Positions 1 through 12,201 of a DNA stretch of 64,000 bases are shown piece by piece. The stretch is taken from the NCBI GenBank assembly GCA_027475525.1, contig JAMWFC010000056.1:1-64000 (forward strand), written 5' to 3'. The notes beneath the pieces are model-generated. The model made no database searches. It was not told the DNA's origin and was given only the letters and a program-made list of their open reading frames with translations. The translations under genes and the position numbers were made by a program. Every line of letters begins with the position of its first letter. Position 1 is the stretch's first letter. This DNA is from Macrolepiota albuminosa. Lineage: Eukaryota > Basidiomycota > Agaricomycetes > Agaricales > Agaricaceae.

Positions 1-114
1 GATGGCGGCGTCGGCAGCTGTGGGGGCGGGGCGTGCTGTGGGGTCGATGAGAGGGGTCCCCGGATGGGGCTCCGGGGGTGTCCCGGGGAGATTCCGGAGG
101 GGAGGGTCGTGACA
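1..114 (-). repeat. Family-D LTR fragment, reverse orientation
   Basis: The stretch ends in GGGTCGTGACA, the reverse complement of the TGTCACGACCC start of the D LTRs at 36224 and 43459, and it shares their C-rich repeated start. It abuts element A at 115 and continues off the left edge, so it is either a solo LTR or the end of an inverted D element that cut off the 5' part of A. Confidence 0.8.
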
Positions 115-533
115 TCCACCTGGTAAACAACTGGAATAAATGTGTCAATTACCAAAAGATGTGCAACTAGGACTTGCACAACCATGGTGAGTCGTTAATT
201 GATGACCAGGGGATAGCCTGTGAAGGGCGTGGAGGTGTAATGCCTGTCAATAATATGCGGTGACAATTTGCTGCTTGAACTGCTGAACCAGACAGAGATC
301 CAGAAGGTAGTGATGATAGTGGTGATCACTATGACAGGAGGAAGCCGAATCATTGCAATAACAATAGTGGGGGTCATGATTGTAAACAGAACAATTGAGA
401 CAATAATAATCATCGTAATAGTGGCAGGCATGCTGGTGAATTACCAGCGGAGTGAGAGCTGAGGCAACAGCCTACCCCATAGCCAGAAATAACAGCCAAC
501 AAACACCTGTTTTGCAGTCCCTGGGCATTTTTG

Positions 534-2361
534 ATGCCTACACCTCATGATTTGTGTGAAACTACACCAGGAATGAATGAGGCAGTCAGGATCCATATAG
601 ATCATATGCATGACCGCCTCACTTGACTGGTGGATGACTCCTAGGGAGTCAGATTCAAATTCTCTGCTAGAGTAAGTCCCTGCAAATCTGACAGTAAGCA
701 CATACATGCATATGTTGGAGGGCATAGGTTCTCTCAGCTGGAGGATTGGGCCATGGACGTCTGTTACTATTTGGCAGCATGCTGCTATAGTGGAGACAAT
801 ATGGACCAAGAGAGGATATTCGTATTGCACAAATTTATGGAAGGAGAGGCTCAGAATTGGTTCTGCCACCATGTCCTTCACATTAATCGCAACAAATTGC
901 ATTGGATGTTTGAAGAGGTCCTGATAGGACTGTATAATTGCTTCATTAATGCTGCAACAATGCAGGAAGCTCAGGATGCCTTTAGAAAGGCAGTGTATGA
1001 TGCTAAGGCTGGGATCCAGACATTTTATAATGACCTGGTAGGTCATGCACAGAATATGGCCATCTATCAAGACAAATACACAATTCATGAGACATTCCTA
1101 GACAGAATACCTGCAGATATGAGGAGAGCATTGATATGCAATGACAATTTGTCTCTGGGGGTCAATACTGTGACCAAGTTCCTGGCATATGCCATTTGTT
1201 ACAAGCAGTCTACATGAACTGCAAACTATTATAAGCAGTGTAGCTCATGCTGAGGGCCTGTGAACTATCAGGCAGTGAAAGTGGGAACTTTCTTGGCCAA
1301 ACAGTTAGAGATGGAGAACAATCGCAATCCACAATTTGTCATTTGCAAGAGAATTCCTGAAGGCCAACAGCCTTGACCAAAACCTGCTGAATATTTGCTA
1401 GCAAGAGATAATCGACCCTCTTCAGGTCAAAATCAGGTAGCAATGAGAGGAGGTGTAGTGTCTGTAGCATGTATGGCTAGCAAACCCAATGTGGGTTCTG
1501 GAGTGGCCCAGAAAAGGCCTGCAGGAGACCCCTCAATGTGCTACAATTGTAGGAGGGCTGGACATTTTACTAAGGAATATCCTGCCCTGCCCAAGGCACA
1601 TATCCAAGCAGCCCATATGGCTGCAGCCTCCAGTGACATCGTCAGTGATGATGAGGAAGAGAAAGTTGCTGAGGAGACTGAGGAAGAGCCACAAGTGGAG
1701 GCTGATAGCTTGGAAGTAGATGATGCTGAGAGCATCCAGATAGATGGCAACAAATACGTCACAGTAGATGTGTATGACAGCAACTACTACACTCGTGATG
1801 ACAAGGACAAACACTTATTTGCACTGACCGAGTGCTGTGGAAATCAACACGTCCAAATGAGACGTGTCACACTGCAGAAGGCAACCAATAAGTTGCAGCA
1901 GCCATGTTATACTCCCAAGGAGAAAGAGTGCTTGGTCACCTATGTTGATGTCAATGAATATCCAGCATGGACGTTGTGGGACTCCGAGAGTACCACTACA
2001 GGCATTATGCCCCCAGTTTGCTCATATTAATGTGATTCACATTCATGAGTTGGAGGAGCTGTTGATGCTCCAGTTGGGGACTGTAAGAAGTCATGCCATG
2101 GTGCAGTTTGGTGCTGAAGTGAGGGTAAAGACGTCAGGGATGTTGACCAAGAAGTATGTAGACATAGCAAATTTTGATCACTATGATATGATCATTGATA
2201 CACTGTTTATGCATAAGAACAAGGTGTCCTTGGACTTTGTGAATGACATGGTTGTTGTAAATAGTGTGCCTTTAAAAGCAGAGAAAGTCATATTGAACGA
2301 CATGGATGGTCGTCTGAGACGCTATTGTGCAACTGAAAAGCAGCGTGATAAATGCAACTGA
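534..2361 (+). pseudogene. Element A gag and protease, decayed
   Basis: This is the counterpart of C 11314-13140. It holds the capsid-like part (DWAMDVCYYLAACCYSGDN, about 740-800), a nucleocapsid knuckle near 1540 and the protease region near 1970-2300. The reading frame is broken by stops and a shift at about 2000. The knuckle reads CYNCRRAGHFTKEY, so the fourth ligand, Cys in C, is Tyr here. The protease triad reads Asp-Ser-Glu, as in C. The ATG at 534 aligns with the one at 11314. Confidence 0.8.
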
Positions 2362-5300
2362 CTAGATGGTCACAAGAAAGCGACTGTACAAGAGGTGGAA
2401 GACAAGCACATCCTACTGAAAAGCCTGCCAGCAAATTTGCCAGCTATTCTGATGACTAAGAAAGAGTTTTAAGGAACTTTGAAGATGGGAAAGCACTCAG
2501 ATGCAGATGAATGTACAAAGAGAAAGCCTAATCAGGCTACACAGTGTAAGAATGAGCGTGGTAAATGCATGGTGGAGTTGCTGGAATACCAGCTGACTAG
2601 CTCTTGAGTGAGAATGGAGAATTTCGTCAAGGACAAGATATATAGTATGATGAGAACTGTGGGAAGCACAAGGTCGCTAATGGATTGACCAGTGCCTCAG
2701 CCAGGAGTGCAATGGGCATATGATCCATGAATGCCATAAGAGTGGAATGAATTGGTAGCGTCAATAGTGATGCATACTATGGAAAGGGTGCAGTTGACCC
2801 AGATGGGAGAAGTATACCGTCATGCATGGGAGGACAAGATTTCCAAAGCATTGGATATCATATTTGATGGAGTATCGCTGAGGGCAAGAAGGGTGCAATT
2901 GTCGTCAAATCAAGGAGACATCCAGTTATAAGATTGAATCTGGGGAATCTCACAGAAGAGCATGTACATGCCTTATAGGAGCAATTTGAACCAAAGGTTC
3001 AGCCATATGTAGCACATATATGGAAAGAGAAAGGTAAGGCTGTGAGCCTTACAGAGGAGGATATTCCTCGATTGCACCAGCAATGGCAACATGAGTTTGC
3101 TGATATTGTCAACAGGATGAAGGAAGAACTTCCTCCGTGGTGGGAGGTTAATCATGAAATTAACCTCATTGACGATAATAAGCAGTATAAGTACCATTTG
3201 CCTTGCTGTCTGCAAGCACTACAGAATCAGCTTTGTGAAAAGACGAACAGATACATAAATGTGAAGTGGTGGGAACCACAACCAGCGGTGCAAGCTGCAC
3301 CTTTACTTTGTATTCCCAAGAAGAATAGGACGTTATAAACTGCATTGGATGTGCAACAGCCCAATGATAATATAGTCAAGGATGTAACGCCTCGTTCAGA
3401 TCAGAAAGTCATATGCGAAGATGTTGCCACAGCAAAATATAGGTCAAAAATCAACCTAACAGATGCATACAAACAGGTTTGCATATGCAAAGAGGATATA
3501 CCTGTAAGGGCAACCTCTAGAGGCTGTGGCTCAGTCACACAGCTGGCAGAGGAAAATCCAAAGTGTATTAGAGTATATACTGTCAATATCATAATAACTA
3601 CTCACCTGGCAGAGGGAGATCCAAAGAGAACAAGTCTCGGAATTCCCTATGCCAGGTTGGACACTTCTGGGGCTTCTGAAGCATGGGAAACAACTGTACA
3701 GTACAACAAAACCTTAAAAACTTGAAAATTGACTAACCAAACAACTGTGCAAACAAGGCAGGAAAACTCCGGACTTTAGAAGTCAGAAAGGCAAACTCCA
3801 GCTTATATAAGCAGTCTGGAAGTGGTGCTGAAAGGCCCACACTTGTCTGAATGGTAGCTAAAGAACCAGAACACCTCAAGGGCTGAGAGTAGTACTAACA
3901 GATAGTGTTGAAAAAATAGAAACAGTAAAATGAAGTAATGTCAGAAGAAATAAGAAAATGAATGAAGGGAGAGTAAAGAGATAAGAAGTGAGAAAAGGAA
4001 GAAATGAGGAGTCCCCTGACAATACCAAAGACACTGTTTTCATCCTTGATGGGGACATTTGTGAGCAATATCATGCAGATTGGTGACTGTAATGCACCAG
4101 CAACATTCCAGAGGTTAATGACCTCAATCTTCTAAGACGTAATTGGGAAGTTTATGCACGTCTATTTAGACGATATATTAATCTTTTTAGATTCCATCAA
4201 GGAGCATGAGCAGCATCTACAAGTCATGTTTGAATGACTATGCAAGGCCAGCCTCTACCTCAAATGGAAGAAGTGCGAGTTATATGCATCTAGTATAGAC
4301 TGTTTTGGTCATGTCATTGACAAGAAAAATATTCACCCAGACACAGATAAACTTGATCAAATTCAAGAGTAGTGTACTCCACGCATGTATAATGATATCT
4401 AGCGATTTGTTGGATTAGTGAACTATATTGATAATTTCTTGCCAGATATCATGGCATACACTGGGCCACTTATGGCCATGACCCAAAATGGGTCCCCTTT
4501 TCACTGGAAGCCGCTGCATCAGCAGTGCTTTGAAATGATTAAGCACATTTGCACAAAGACGCCAGTAATCTGGCCAATTGATCTACGCATTGACAAGCCT
4601 ATTTGGCTCATATGCAATGTATCAAAGACTGGGGTTGAGGCCATGTTTGGCTAAGGTAAAACATGGCAAACTTGCTGACCAGCAAGGTTTATGTCCCATA
4701 AGTTCACTGCTGCAGAGCAGAACTATGCTGTACACAAGTTAGAAATATTCGTGATCCTAGAAGCCCTCCTAAAGTGGGAGGATAAGCTGATGGGATATAA
4801 GATCCATATCATCATGGATCACAAAGCACTCAACTTTTTCAAGATTCAAGTGCACCTATCACCATGACAACGTCGCTGGAATGACTACATGTTGCAATAC
4901 CAGTTTGACATCACCTATGTAAAAGGTGAATTGAACAAAGTGGCGGATTGCCTGTCTCGATATTTTGAGACTGATACTTGAGATGATGTCCATGACATGC
5001 ATGACTATGTCCAGGTGGACAAATGCATTGACCTGGAGGGTGAAGACTTGCCCCTGCATAGGTTCCATAAAATCAAGGAACATACAGTTGAGCTACGTGC
5101 CATGCAAGCGCAGAAATCACATCATAGCAAGCAACTGTAAGAACAGCGAGAAGCTTGCAATATCGAGGCTTAGGTGCTGGTAGATCATGAGGTCCTCCAG
5201 CCAGGCAAAGAAATGAGGCAAGAGGTGCCTCCTAGCGGTGTGGAGATGACTCTCCAGCAGGCACTGGATTTGCATGACCATCACCCCATGCCAATTGACC

Positions 5301-6760
5301 TAGGCAATGTGCAATTTCATGCACATATCCAGCAAAGATACAAGAATGACAATCTCTTCCTGGAGATTATAAACAATATCTAAGTGCATCCATGCTTCAA
5401 TGTGGAGCAGCAACTTGTCTATCTTACCAGACCCACTGAGTTCAAAGTCATCTGCATTCTCCAGGAGAGGTTGCCAATCATGACTATCCTGGACTAGGCC
5501 CACAGAGTAGTGGGCCACTTTGGAACTCAGAAAATGTTGGACTATGTGCAATGCTGGTACTGGTGGCCACAAATGGCCAAGAAAATGAGTTAATTCTGCT
5601 CAACATGTGAGCTATGTCAACAGTTGAAAGTATTGACATTGAAGCTGCCAGAGAAGCTTCATTTGCTTCTAATTCTAGTCAAACTCTGGGACTCAATCAG
5701 GATGGACTTTATTGGTCCATTTCCAGAGTTGAAGGGTTTCAACTACCTGTGGGTAGTAATCTGCAGAATGACCAGTATGGTCCATCTCATTTCATTGAGG
5801 ACAACCATGACAGCTTTGGACTTGTCTTGGATCTATCTCAAGGAGATAATATGCCTTCATGGACTACCAGATTCAATCGTAAGCGATTAAGATGCTAAGT
5901 TTACATCCAAATGGTGGAAGGAGCTGCACAAGCTGCTCAGAGCAAAGTTGCTCATGTCTACGTCATTTCATCTGCGAACAGATGGCCAGACAGAATGGGC
6001 AAATAGAAATATTGCGCAGATTCTGTGAGCATTTGTATGTCCTGATCAGAAGGACTGGGTGGATAGATGTCCACTCATTGAATTTGCAATAAATGTGAGC
6101 ATATCTAAAACCACGGAGTATTCACCCTTTGAACTCAATAATGGCTATATGCCATCCATAATTTGTGAACTTCGCACTGACAAAGCTATTTATGTTGAAG
6201 TGAAGCAGTTTGTGTGCAATGCGCTAAGAAACTTAGCAGATGCCCATGATGTGATTATAGAATCACGAGTATGGCAGATGAAACATGCAAATAATCACAG
6301 ATGTGATGATCTGGACATTCAGAAAGGGAACCTGATGTACCTTTTGACAAAGAACTGTAAGCTATGTCCAAAGTGGATTGAACCATATAGGGTCCTCAAG
6401 GCTGAGCCAAGCATGTCTAACTATGTGTTGGAACTACCCCATGCACTGCAGGTGTGCAGGATAGTATCTAAGTTCCACGTATTGCTGCTGCAACTGTACT
6501 TGGCCAATAGCAATGTGCTATTTCCTAATCATGCAACCCCAGAGCCATATGACTTTGGAACTGGTGATGACCAGGAATGGTTTGTAAATGACCTCATAGG
6601 TTGTAGGTGGACAAGAGAAAACCTCAAATTTGAGGTAAGGTGGAGCTTAGATGATATTACCTGGAAACTGCTAGTGAACTGCAAAGATCTTGCAGCAATA
6701 GACAGATATCTAGAGCTGCAGGGCATGAAACACCCTCAACAACTAGCAAAACACACATAA
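2362..6760 (+). pseudogene. Element A pol (RT, RNase H, integrase), decayed
   Basis: This region aligns with C 13141-17196 in fragments in all three frames. The RT core YLDD is still readable near 4160-4180, unlike C, which has YLDN. RNase H pieces lie near 4600-4900, the integrase zinc-binding and core regions near 5500-6060, and a chromodomain-like C terminus near 6580-6730. Stops such as TGA and TAG replace CGA or CAG/TGG codons of C. A 519-bp solo LTR interrupts the RT at 3503-4021. Confidence 0.8.
3503..4021. mobile_element. Solo LTR in the RT of element A
   Basis: A 519-bp segment absent from element C begins TGTAAGGG and ends CCCCTGACA. It is flanked by the 5-bp duplication ATACC (3498-3502 and 4022-4026). 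Removing it with one duplication copy restores collinearity with C at 14280-14285. A TATATAA at 3804-3810 would suit a promoter. No related full element is present in the window. Confidence 0.85.
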
Positions 6761-7119
6761 TGCACAAGAAGTAGTAAAATGTGGACTAAGTCTACTGTGA
6801 TAACCGGTGAAAGACCAGGTGGCAGATATTTGTAGTTGTTTATACCACTGATGGAGTTAGGAGATTTGTGGTTGTTTACACCACTGGTGGAGTTAGGAGA
6901 TTTTTTTTCTCTTCTCTCTCTTAAGTCCCAATATACGTAGCTGATGTGTTGCTGAAAATGGCCTATTGGGGGCCACAGAAAAGTGATCAGAGCCTGCAAG
7001 GCTTTAATAGAGAGGGAAGACCCCTGAATATATAGATGCAAGATAATTCTGTTGAATACCAGAGGCAGCTGCCATATCCAGGCTGCGAGGAACTGCTCCT
7101 TTACCAAATGCCCCTCCAC
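6761..7119 (+). other. Element A spacer between pol and third ORF
   Basis: This noncoding stretch contains a roughly 45-bp imperfect direct repeat (about 6820-6900) built around a GTTGTTTACACCACT core, then a T-rich run. The segment from about 6905 to 7119 and the first 13 bp at 47133 are missing from element C, so C has an internal deletion of about 220 bp here. I see no gene in it. Confidence 0.6.
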
Positions 7120-7977
7120 TGATAGGCTTCTACTCGGACTGAGCGCATCAAGGGACATTATAGGCCAACCAACACTTGACGTACTGAGGACTCTAGCGAC
7201 CAGTTGATCACTTCCAGAAGGAGCCAGCAGCAGGCGCTGCCATTTGACGAGGCACTTCAATCAGAAGTCTAAAAGGATCAATGACGGCGGCACTGGATAT
7301 ACTTAAATCCAACATCTGGACCTGTCAGGAACTAGTACAATGTGTAGCGCTGACATTAGCGCTCACGGCGTCTGTCAAGGATTTTCCAACCCTACACCAA
7401 AACAGCCTTGCCATTTGGAGAGTCGCCGCTGGTCACCGTGGGTCAGAACGCCGTTGGTCGCCGTCATCCACGTGCAAAAGGTTGCCATTGACAGGTTGCC
7501 GTTAGAGGAAACCACAAAGAGAGGCACCAGGAGGTAGCGCCGCAGATGGACTTGTATCTTGGCAAACACAGTAGCACATAGTATATAAAATAGCTACTTT
7601 ACATGTATATAACAACGAATCGTAACCCCTTGCACACACACAGTTACACTTAGCATTCAAATCGCACTAGCTTCCTTTGACTTCGTCACTAAGTCGGGTG
7701 CTAGCCTCGTCTATCTTGTCTTCATCGTTTACGGTGCCACCTACAGGCACAATACGCTGTGCTACTTGTCTTTTCTTTAATATCTTTGTCTAAACTATGA
7801 CGCTTACCGTCTGCCAGGTAGCCCCCGAAGCACTATAATCTAGCACATCGTTTTACCACCTCCACTCGAGCACACCGGGACCCTGTCAGGACTCCTCACA
7901 ACTACGCACACCAAGCGCTGGAGACAGCATTGTACTGCGTATATGTCCAGCGCACCCAACCACAATTGGCGTCATTA
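7120..7977 (+). repeat. Element B 5' LTR
   Basis: The 858-bp repeat begins TGATAGGC and ends GGCGTCATTA. It matches 45195-47132 once the solo D LTR and a 169-bp extra segment there are discounted. Its outer ends form a short TGAT/ATYA inverted repeat. A TATA box lies at 7582. Confidence 0.85.
7582..7589 (+). promoter_or_regulatory. TATA box in element B 5' LTR
   Basis: TATATAAA lies about 460 bp into the LTR and is conserved at 46737-46744 in the 3' LTR, as expected for the U3 promoter. Confidence 0.55.
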
Positions 7978-7980
7978 TTT

Positions 7981-7994
7981 TGGAGCCCACTGCA
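7981..7994 (+). other. Primer binding site of element B (putative)
   Basis: TGGAGCCCACTGCA starts three bases after the LTR end. PBSs typically begin TGG, complementary to a tRNA 3' CCA. The matching tRNA was not identified. Confidence 0.5.
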
Positions 7995-8008
7995 AGGGGT
8001 TCTTCTGA

Positions 8009-9277
8009 GACAGAATTCCGCTGGAAACTCAAGCCCAGCAACAGCGCCGCCTCCTGTTGAAGAGCGCGTTTAAACCAAGTACCACCAACTCACCACACTT
8101 ACCAGGCACGCTACCGAGACAGACTTTGGATCAGGAGCTTGAGGCCGCCCCAGACAGCCTAGCTGAAAGCGTTTTCCCTTTTTTCCGACCGTTTGAGTAC
8201 TTAGCAGGTGAAAACCATATGCCGCTTACTCCTCTAGAAGAGTTATCTAGGTTATTATCGCCAGAACCTAGCAACTTGGAGCCAACTGAGCTGGTACCTA
8301 CGACATCGATGCTAAGTAACACGAGCACCACCACCCTTCCTACCTCAACAAACACACCTATTGGTATGGATCAGCCAAACAATCAGTGCATGCCACCCAG
8401 AAACCACTTCTCGTTGCCAAAATGGGACGAAACAAAGCTCCGTGAACTAACGCAGTATTTCAAAGAGTTGGAATATTTGCTACGCGATTGCCGGGTGACC
8501 GACAATACACAGATGAAGGAATATGCTGCCAGATACGTCTCATACGATACAGCCAAATCATAGACAGGATTGAAGGAGTTTTAAGGACTTACTAGTGACG
8601 CAGCACCAAGGCCTTTTACCTATGATGAATGGAAAAAGGCTATCATTCATTTATATCCTGGCGCTGAAGAAGCTATGCGTTATACGGTAATGGAGATCCA
8701 GAAGCTAGTACAGGACACCTTTGCGGCCGGGATCTATACCCTAGGAGCGTTATCAACTTATTATCATGACTTCCAGCGGATAGCGAGATGGCTGGTCCAA
8801 AATGGGAAGTTATATGGGAACAAGGAGCGCCGTTTGTTTCAACAAGGATTCCTGACCTCGTTATGGACTAAGATTGCACGACGCTTGGAGATCATTATGC
8901 ATGACCATCACCCTGAGGAACCCTACAACATAGAAAAGGTCTTTGAGGCAGGAAAGTGGGTATTAAAAGGCACGGATATGGGTATACCATTGCAGCGACC
9001 TGGCGTGGACCATGGAGGAATGGCATCCAAGATAGAGTCGCCAGCGCCTAGTGCTGCCAATGACCATAATGGGTACGTCAAGAAGGAGGATTTGGAAAAT
9101 GCTGTCAACAATGCAGTCGCTAATGTCATGAATAAACTGGAAACCTTGACCTCGACTAGTCTTTCGGTGTCTAGAAACAACGTACAGACGGGACTTTGCC
9201 ATTTTTATGGTGAGACAGGACATACCATGACCTGGGGTAGGTGCGCTATCCTTGAACAGTATCTGCGACAAGGGAAG
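8009..9277 (+). pseudogene. Element B gag, N-terminal part, interrupted by element C
   Basis: The frame opens after a TGA at 8006 with no early ATG and carries in-frame stops at about 8561 and 8581. A Gag core follows (KWDETKLRELTQYFKELEYL, then YPGAEEAMRYTV, and YHDFQRIARWL at 8763-8795). It ends in a zinc knuckle remnant, CHFYGETGHTMTWGRC, where the second Cys is Tyr. Element C sits right after codons for QGK; translation resumes in phase at 20731 once one GGAAG duplication is discounted. The Gag type resembles those of Agaricomycete gypsy elements. Confidence 0.82.
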
Positions 9278-9451
9278 TGTAACGGAGTCATACGTAGTAT
9301 TAGCGTCAACGACGCTATAATTATACAGTAGAGTATTACATAAGCCAACATCTTGTTTTCACTCTAAGTACTAGTCAAATCCGATACTGCGGTCTGATTT
9401 AGCACTTGTGTGATTCACACAAGATAGTTCTAACTCGTAACTCAGGTTACA
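9278..9451 (+). repeat. Element C 5' LTR
   Basis: This 174-bp LTR is short for a gypsy element and equal in length to the 3' LTR of element A (50105-50278). Confidence 0.9.
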
Positions 9452-9496
9452 TTTTTTTAAATCTTCTGCTATCGGCTTTAAACTCTAGGCTTGTTA

Positions 9497-9650
9497 CCGA
9501 CTAGGCAACTATCATCAAAACCTCTCGATTTTCTGTTGGCATCACGTTGAAAACGTGCTTCCATGACTGGCTCCCGACTAGGCAACTATCATCAAAACCT
9601 CTCGATTTTCTGTTGGCATCACGTTGAAAACGTGCTTCCATGACTGGCTC
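9497..9650 (+). repeat. 77-bp tandem duplication, exact
   Basis: Units 9497-9573 and 9574-9650, in the element C leader just before the ATG at 9640. Confidence 0.95.
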
Positions 9651-10872
9651 TCTTGATCCGGATCCTCCGTTCCCAGCTGCAGACACAGGTGACCTACCTG
9701 TGCTTCAAGCTGTGAAGACGCAATCTGCATCAGCATACCAACCTCTGCCAAAGCGGGATGAAAAGATTCCTCGTGATGTCAGTGCGAGCTTTGGAATGCC
9801 TGGTGGGCTATCTGTATCACAGATGATGTCCATTGTACAACCTGGTGGTAAACCAGGAGAGAGATTCGTGGTCTCAGGAGTGTCACTGCCAGCGAGCCAA
9901 ATGCCTTCATTGATGTATCCGGTATTGCCCGAGAGCTCTTCAGCTCCCTCTGAGGGTCAACCGGACGTTACCCAGTACTCAGAAATGGTACAAGGCAGCG
10001 CGTTTGCGCATAGCACCCCATTCCGGACTGCACCTACGGAACGGCATTTGGAATATGTGGCCAATGCTGCCACTGAACCGGGACCGTCGTCGTTGACGAC
10101 ACAAGGACAGAAGCAAGGACCAGCAATAGTGGTCAGTAGGGAGGACGACAATGTCATAAGGTTGGAAAAGGCGTCAACAGCGCCTGGAATTCCAGAGTTG
10201 CACAGAAGAACCGGCAAACAGCCACAGGTGAGGCATGACGGCCTCAGGAAAGTTATGGACTTAGAATCTGAGCTGGAATCCTCAGACAATGAGGAAAGCA
10301 AAAGGTCGCATTTGACCTTGTCTATCCAGCTACAGCTGGTGTTGGACCGATATCTGTTGGTCACAAAGGAATCGACGTGAAAGCGTCTGCAGCTTTATGT
10401 AGTAAAGCACTTACAGTTGCTGGCTGCTAGGAGCCACGATGTACCCCGTGCAGATTTGAATGAATATATCGAATTGTTTGTGCGCATCTTCGAACTCAAA
10501 GTAGTGGAATACCTTAAGCGCAAAGCGGCGCGAGGGTCAGCAGTCTCAACGGCTACTCCAGCCGACTCAGTAGAATGTGAGATGAGTGTGCGCAGACGAG
10601 CGCCATTAATCGCGGACGCGATGGAATTGCTCAATGCGCCTCATCAGGCTAATGAGTCTCAGCAAGACTACGTTCGGCGTCAGAACGCTGCAAACCGTCA
10701 ACGCATTGTTAGTGGAGTGCCTCAGCAGGCATTGTCTGAGGTGGAGACTGTGACGACGACTCCGGCAGAGCCAGAGGCACTACTTGCAGTGCAGGAGGTT
10801 AAAATACCTCGTAAGCAAGTTACAATCAAGGAAGAGGTGGACAAAGTCCACATTCTTGAGGAGCAAACGTGA
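9640..10872 (+). pseudogene. Element C leader ORF, unknown protein
   Basis: An ORF opens with ATG at 9640 and runs 246 codons to a TGA at 10378. The same frame continues to 10872 with a further 151 codons, so this may be one protein of about 410 residues with one stop. It is rich in Ser, Pro, Glu and Gln, apparently disordered in the first half. A more ordered, charged part follows (ADLNEYIELFVRIFELKVVE). I do not recognise it. It could be an N-terminal extension of Gag or a separate leader protein; the matching part of element A lies outside the window. Confidence 0.5.
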
Positions 10873-10953
10873 CCACGACACGTAGTGCAACACGTCCACC
10901 TAGTGGACAACTGAAATGAACGCATCAATTACCAGAGGATATGCAACCAGGAC

Positions 10954-12195
10954 TTGCGCAATCATGGTGAGTCGTTAATTGACGACCAGGGGGTAGCCTT
11001 TAAAGGGCGTGAGGGTGTAACGCCTGTTGATGATATGCGGCGACAATTCGCGGCTTGGACGGCTGAACCAGACAGAGGTTCAGGTGGTAGTGATGATAGT
11101 AGTGGTCACTATGAATGGAGGGAGCCAAGTCGTTGCAATAACGACGGTGGAGGTTGTGATCGCAAAAATAATGATTGAGACGATAATAATCGTCGTGATA
11201 GTGGCAGGCAGGCTGGTGGAGTACCAGCAGAGCTACAAGTAGGGCAACAGCCCACCCCACGGCCAGAATGAACAGCCAATGAACACCTGTTTCACAGTTC
11301 CCAGGCATTTTCAATGCCCGTGCCTCATGAATTGCGTGAAACTACACCGGGAATGAATGAAGCGGTCAGGATCCATATGGATCATATGCATGACCATCTC
11401 ACTCATCTGGTGGATGACTCCCTTGGAGTCAGATTTAAGTTCCCTGCTGGGGTAAGTCCCCGTAAATCTGATGGTAAGCACATACATGCATACGCCGGAG
11501 GACATAGGTTCTCTCAACTGGAGGACTGGGCCATGGACGTGTGCTACCACCTCGCAGCCTGCTGCTATGGTGGAGACGACATGGACCAGGAGAGGATATT
11601 CGTGCTACACGAATTTATGGAGGGAGAGGCTCAGAATTGGTTCTGTTGCCATGTTCTTCACATTAATCGCGACAAACCGCATTGGACATTTAAAGAAGTC
11701 CTGATAGGACTGTACAATCGTTTTGTCAATGCTGCTACGATGCAGGAAGCCCGTAATGCCTTTAGAAAGGCAGTGTATGACACTAAGACTGGCGTCCAGA
11801 CCTTTTATGATGACCTGGTGGGTCATGCACAGAATATGGCCATCTATCCAGATGAATACACTATTCGCGAGACATTCCTGGATGGAATACCTGCAGACAT
11901 GAGGAGAGCATTGATATGCAACGACAATTTGTCTCCAGAGGTCAATACTGTGACCAAATTCTTGGCATATGCCATCCATTATGAGCAGTCAACACAGACG
12001 GCAAACCATTATGAGCAGCGGAGTTCCCACCGAGGAACTGTGAACCGTCAGGCAGTGAAGGTGGGAACCTTCCTGGCCAAACAGACAAAGATGGAGAACA
12101 ATTGCAATCCGCAATTTGTTGTTTGTAAGACAATCCCTGGAGGCCAATGGCCTCGATCAAAGCCTGCTGGACAATTGCCAGCGAAGGATAGTTGA
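10954..12195 (+). pseudogene. Element C gag
   Basis: An acidic, Asn/Asp-rich N-terminal piece (10954-11178, ending in TGA) precedes the main ORF, ATG 11314 to TGA at 12193. The main ORF is capsid-like: DWAMDVCYHLAACCYGG, EFMEGEAQNWFC, TFYDDLVGHAQNMAIYPDEY and IPADMRRALICND are recognisable gypsy Gag motifs. A stop separates it from the nucleocapsid-protease frame that starts at 12202 in the same phase, so the break is a single in-frame TGA. Confidence 0.78.
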
Positions 12196-12201
12196 CCCTT
12201 T

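Noticed and set aside
441..1088. Minus-strand frame of 215 codons in element A
   Set aside because: Antisense shadow of gag; the sense frame aligns with C and has capsid motifs.
3876..4058. Short frame inside the solo LTR of A
   Set aside because: Lies across an LTR and its flank; low complexity.
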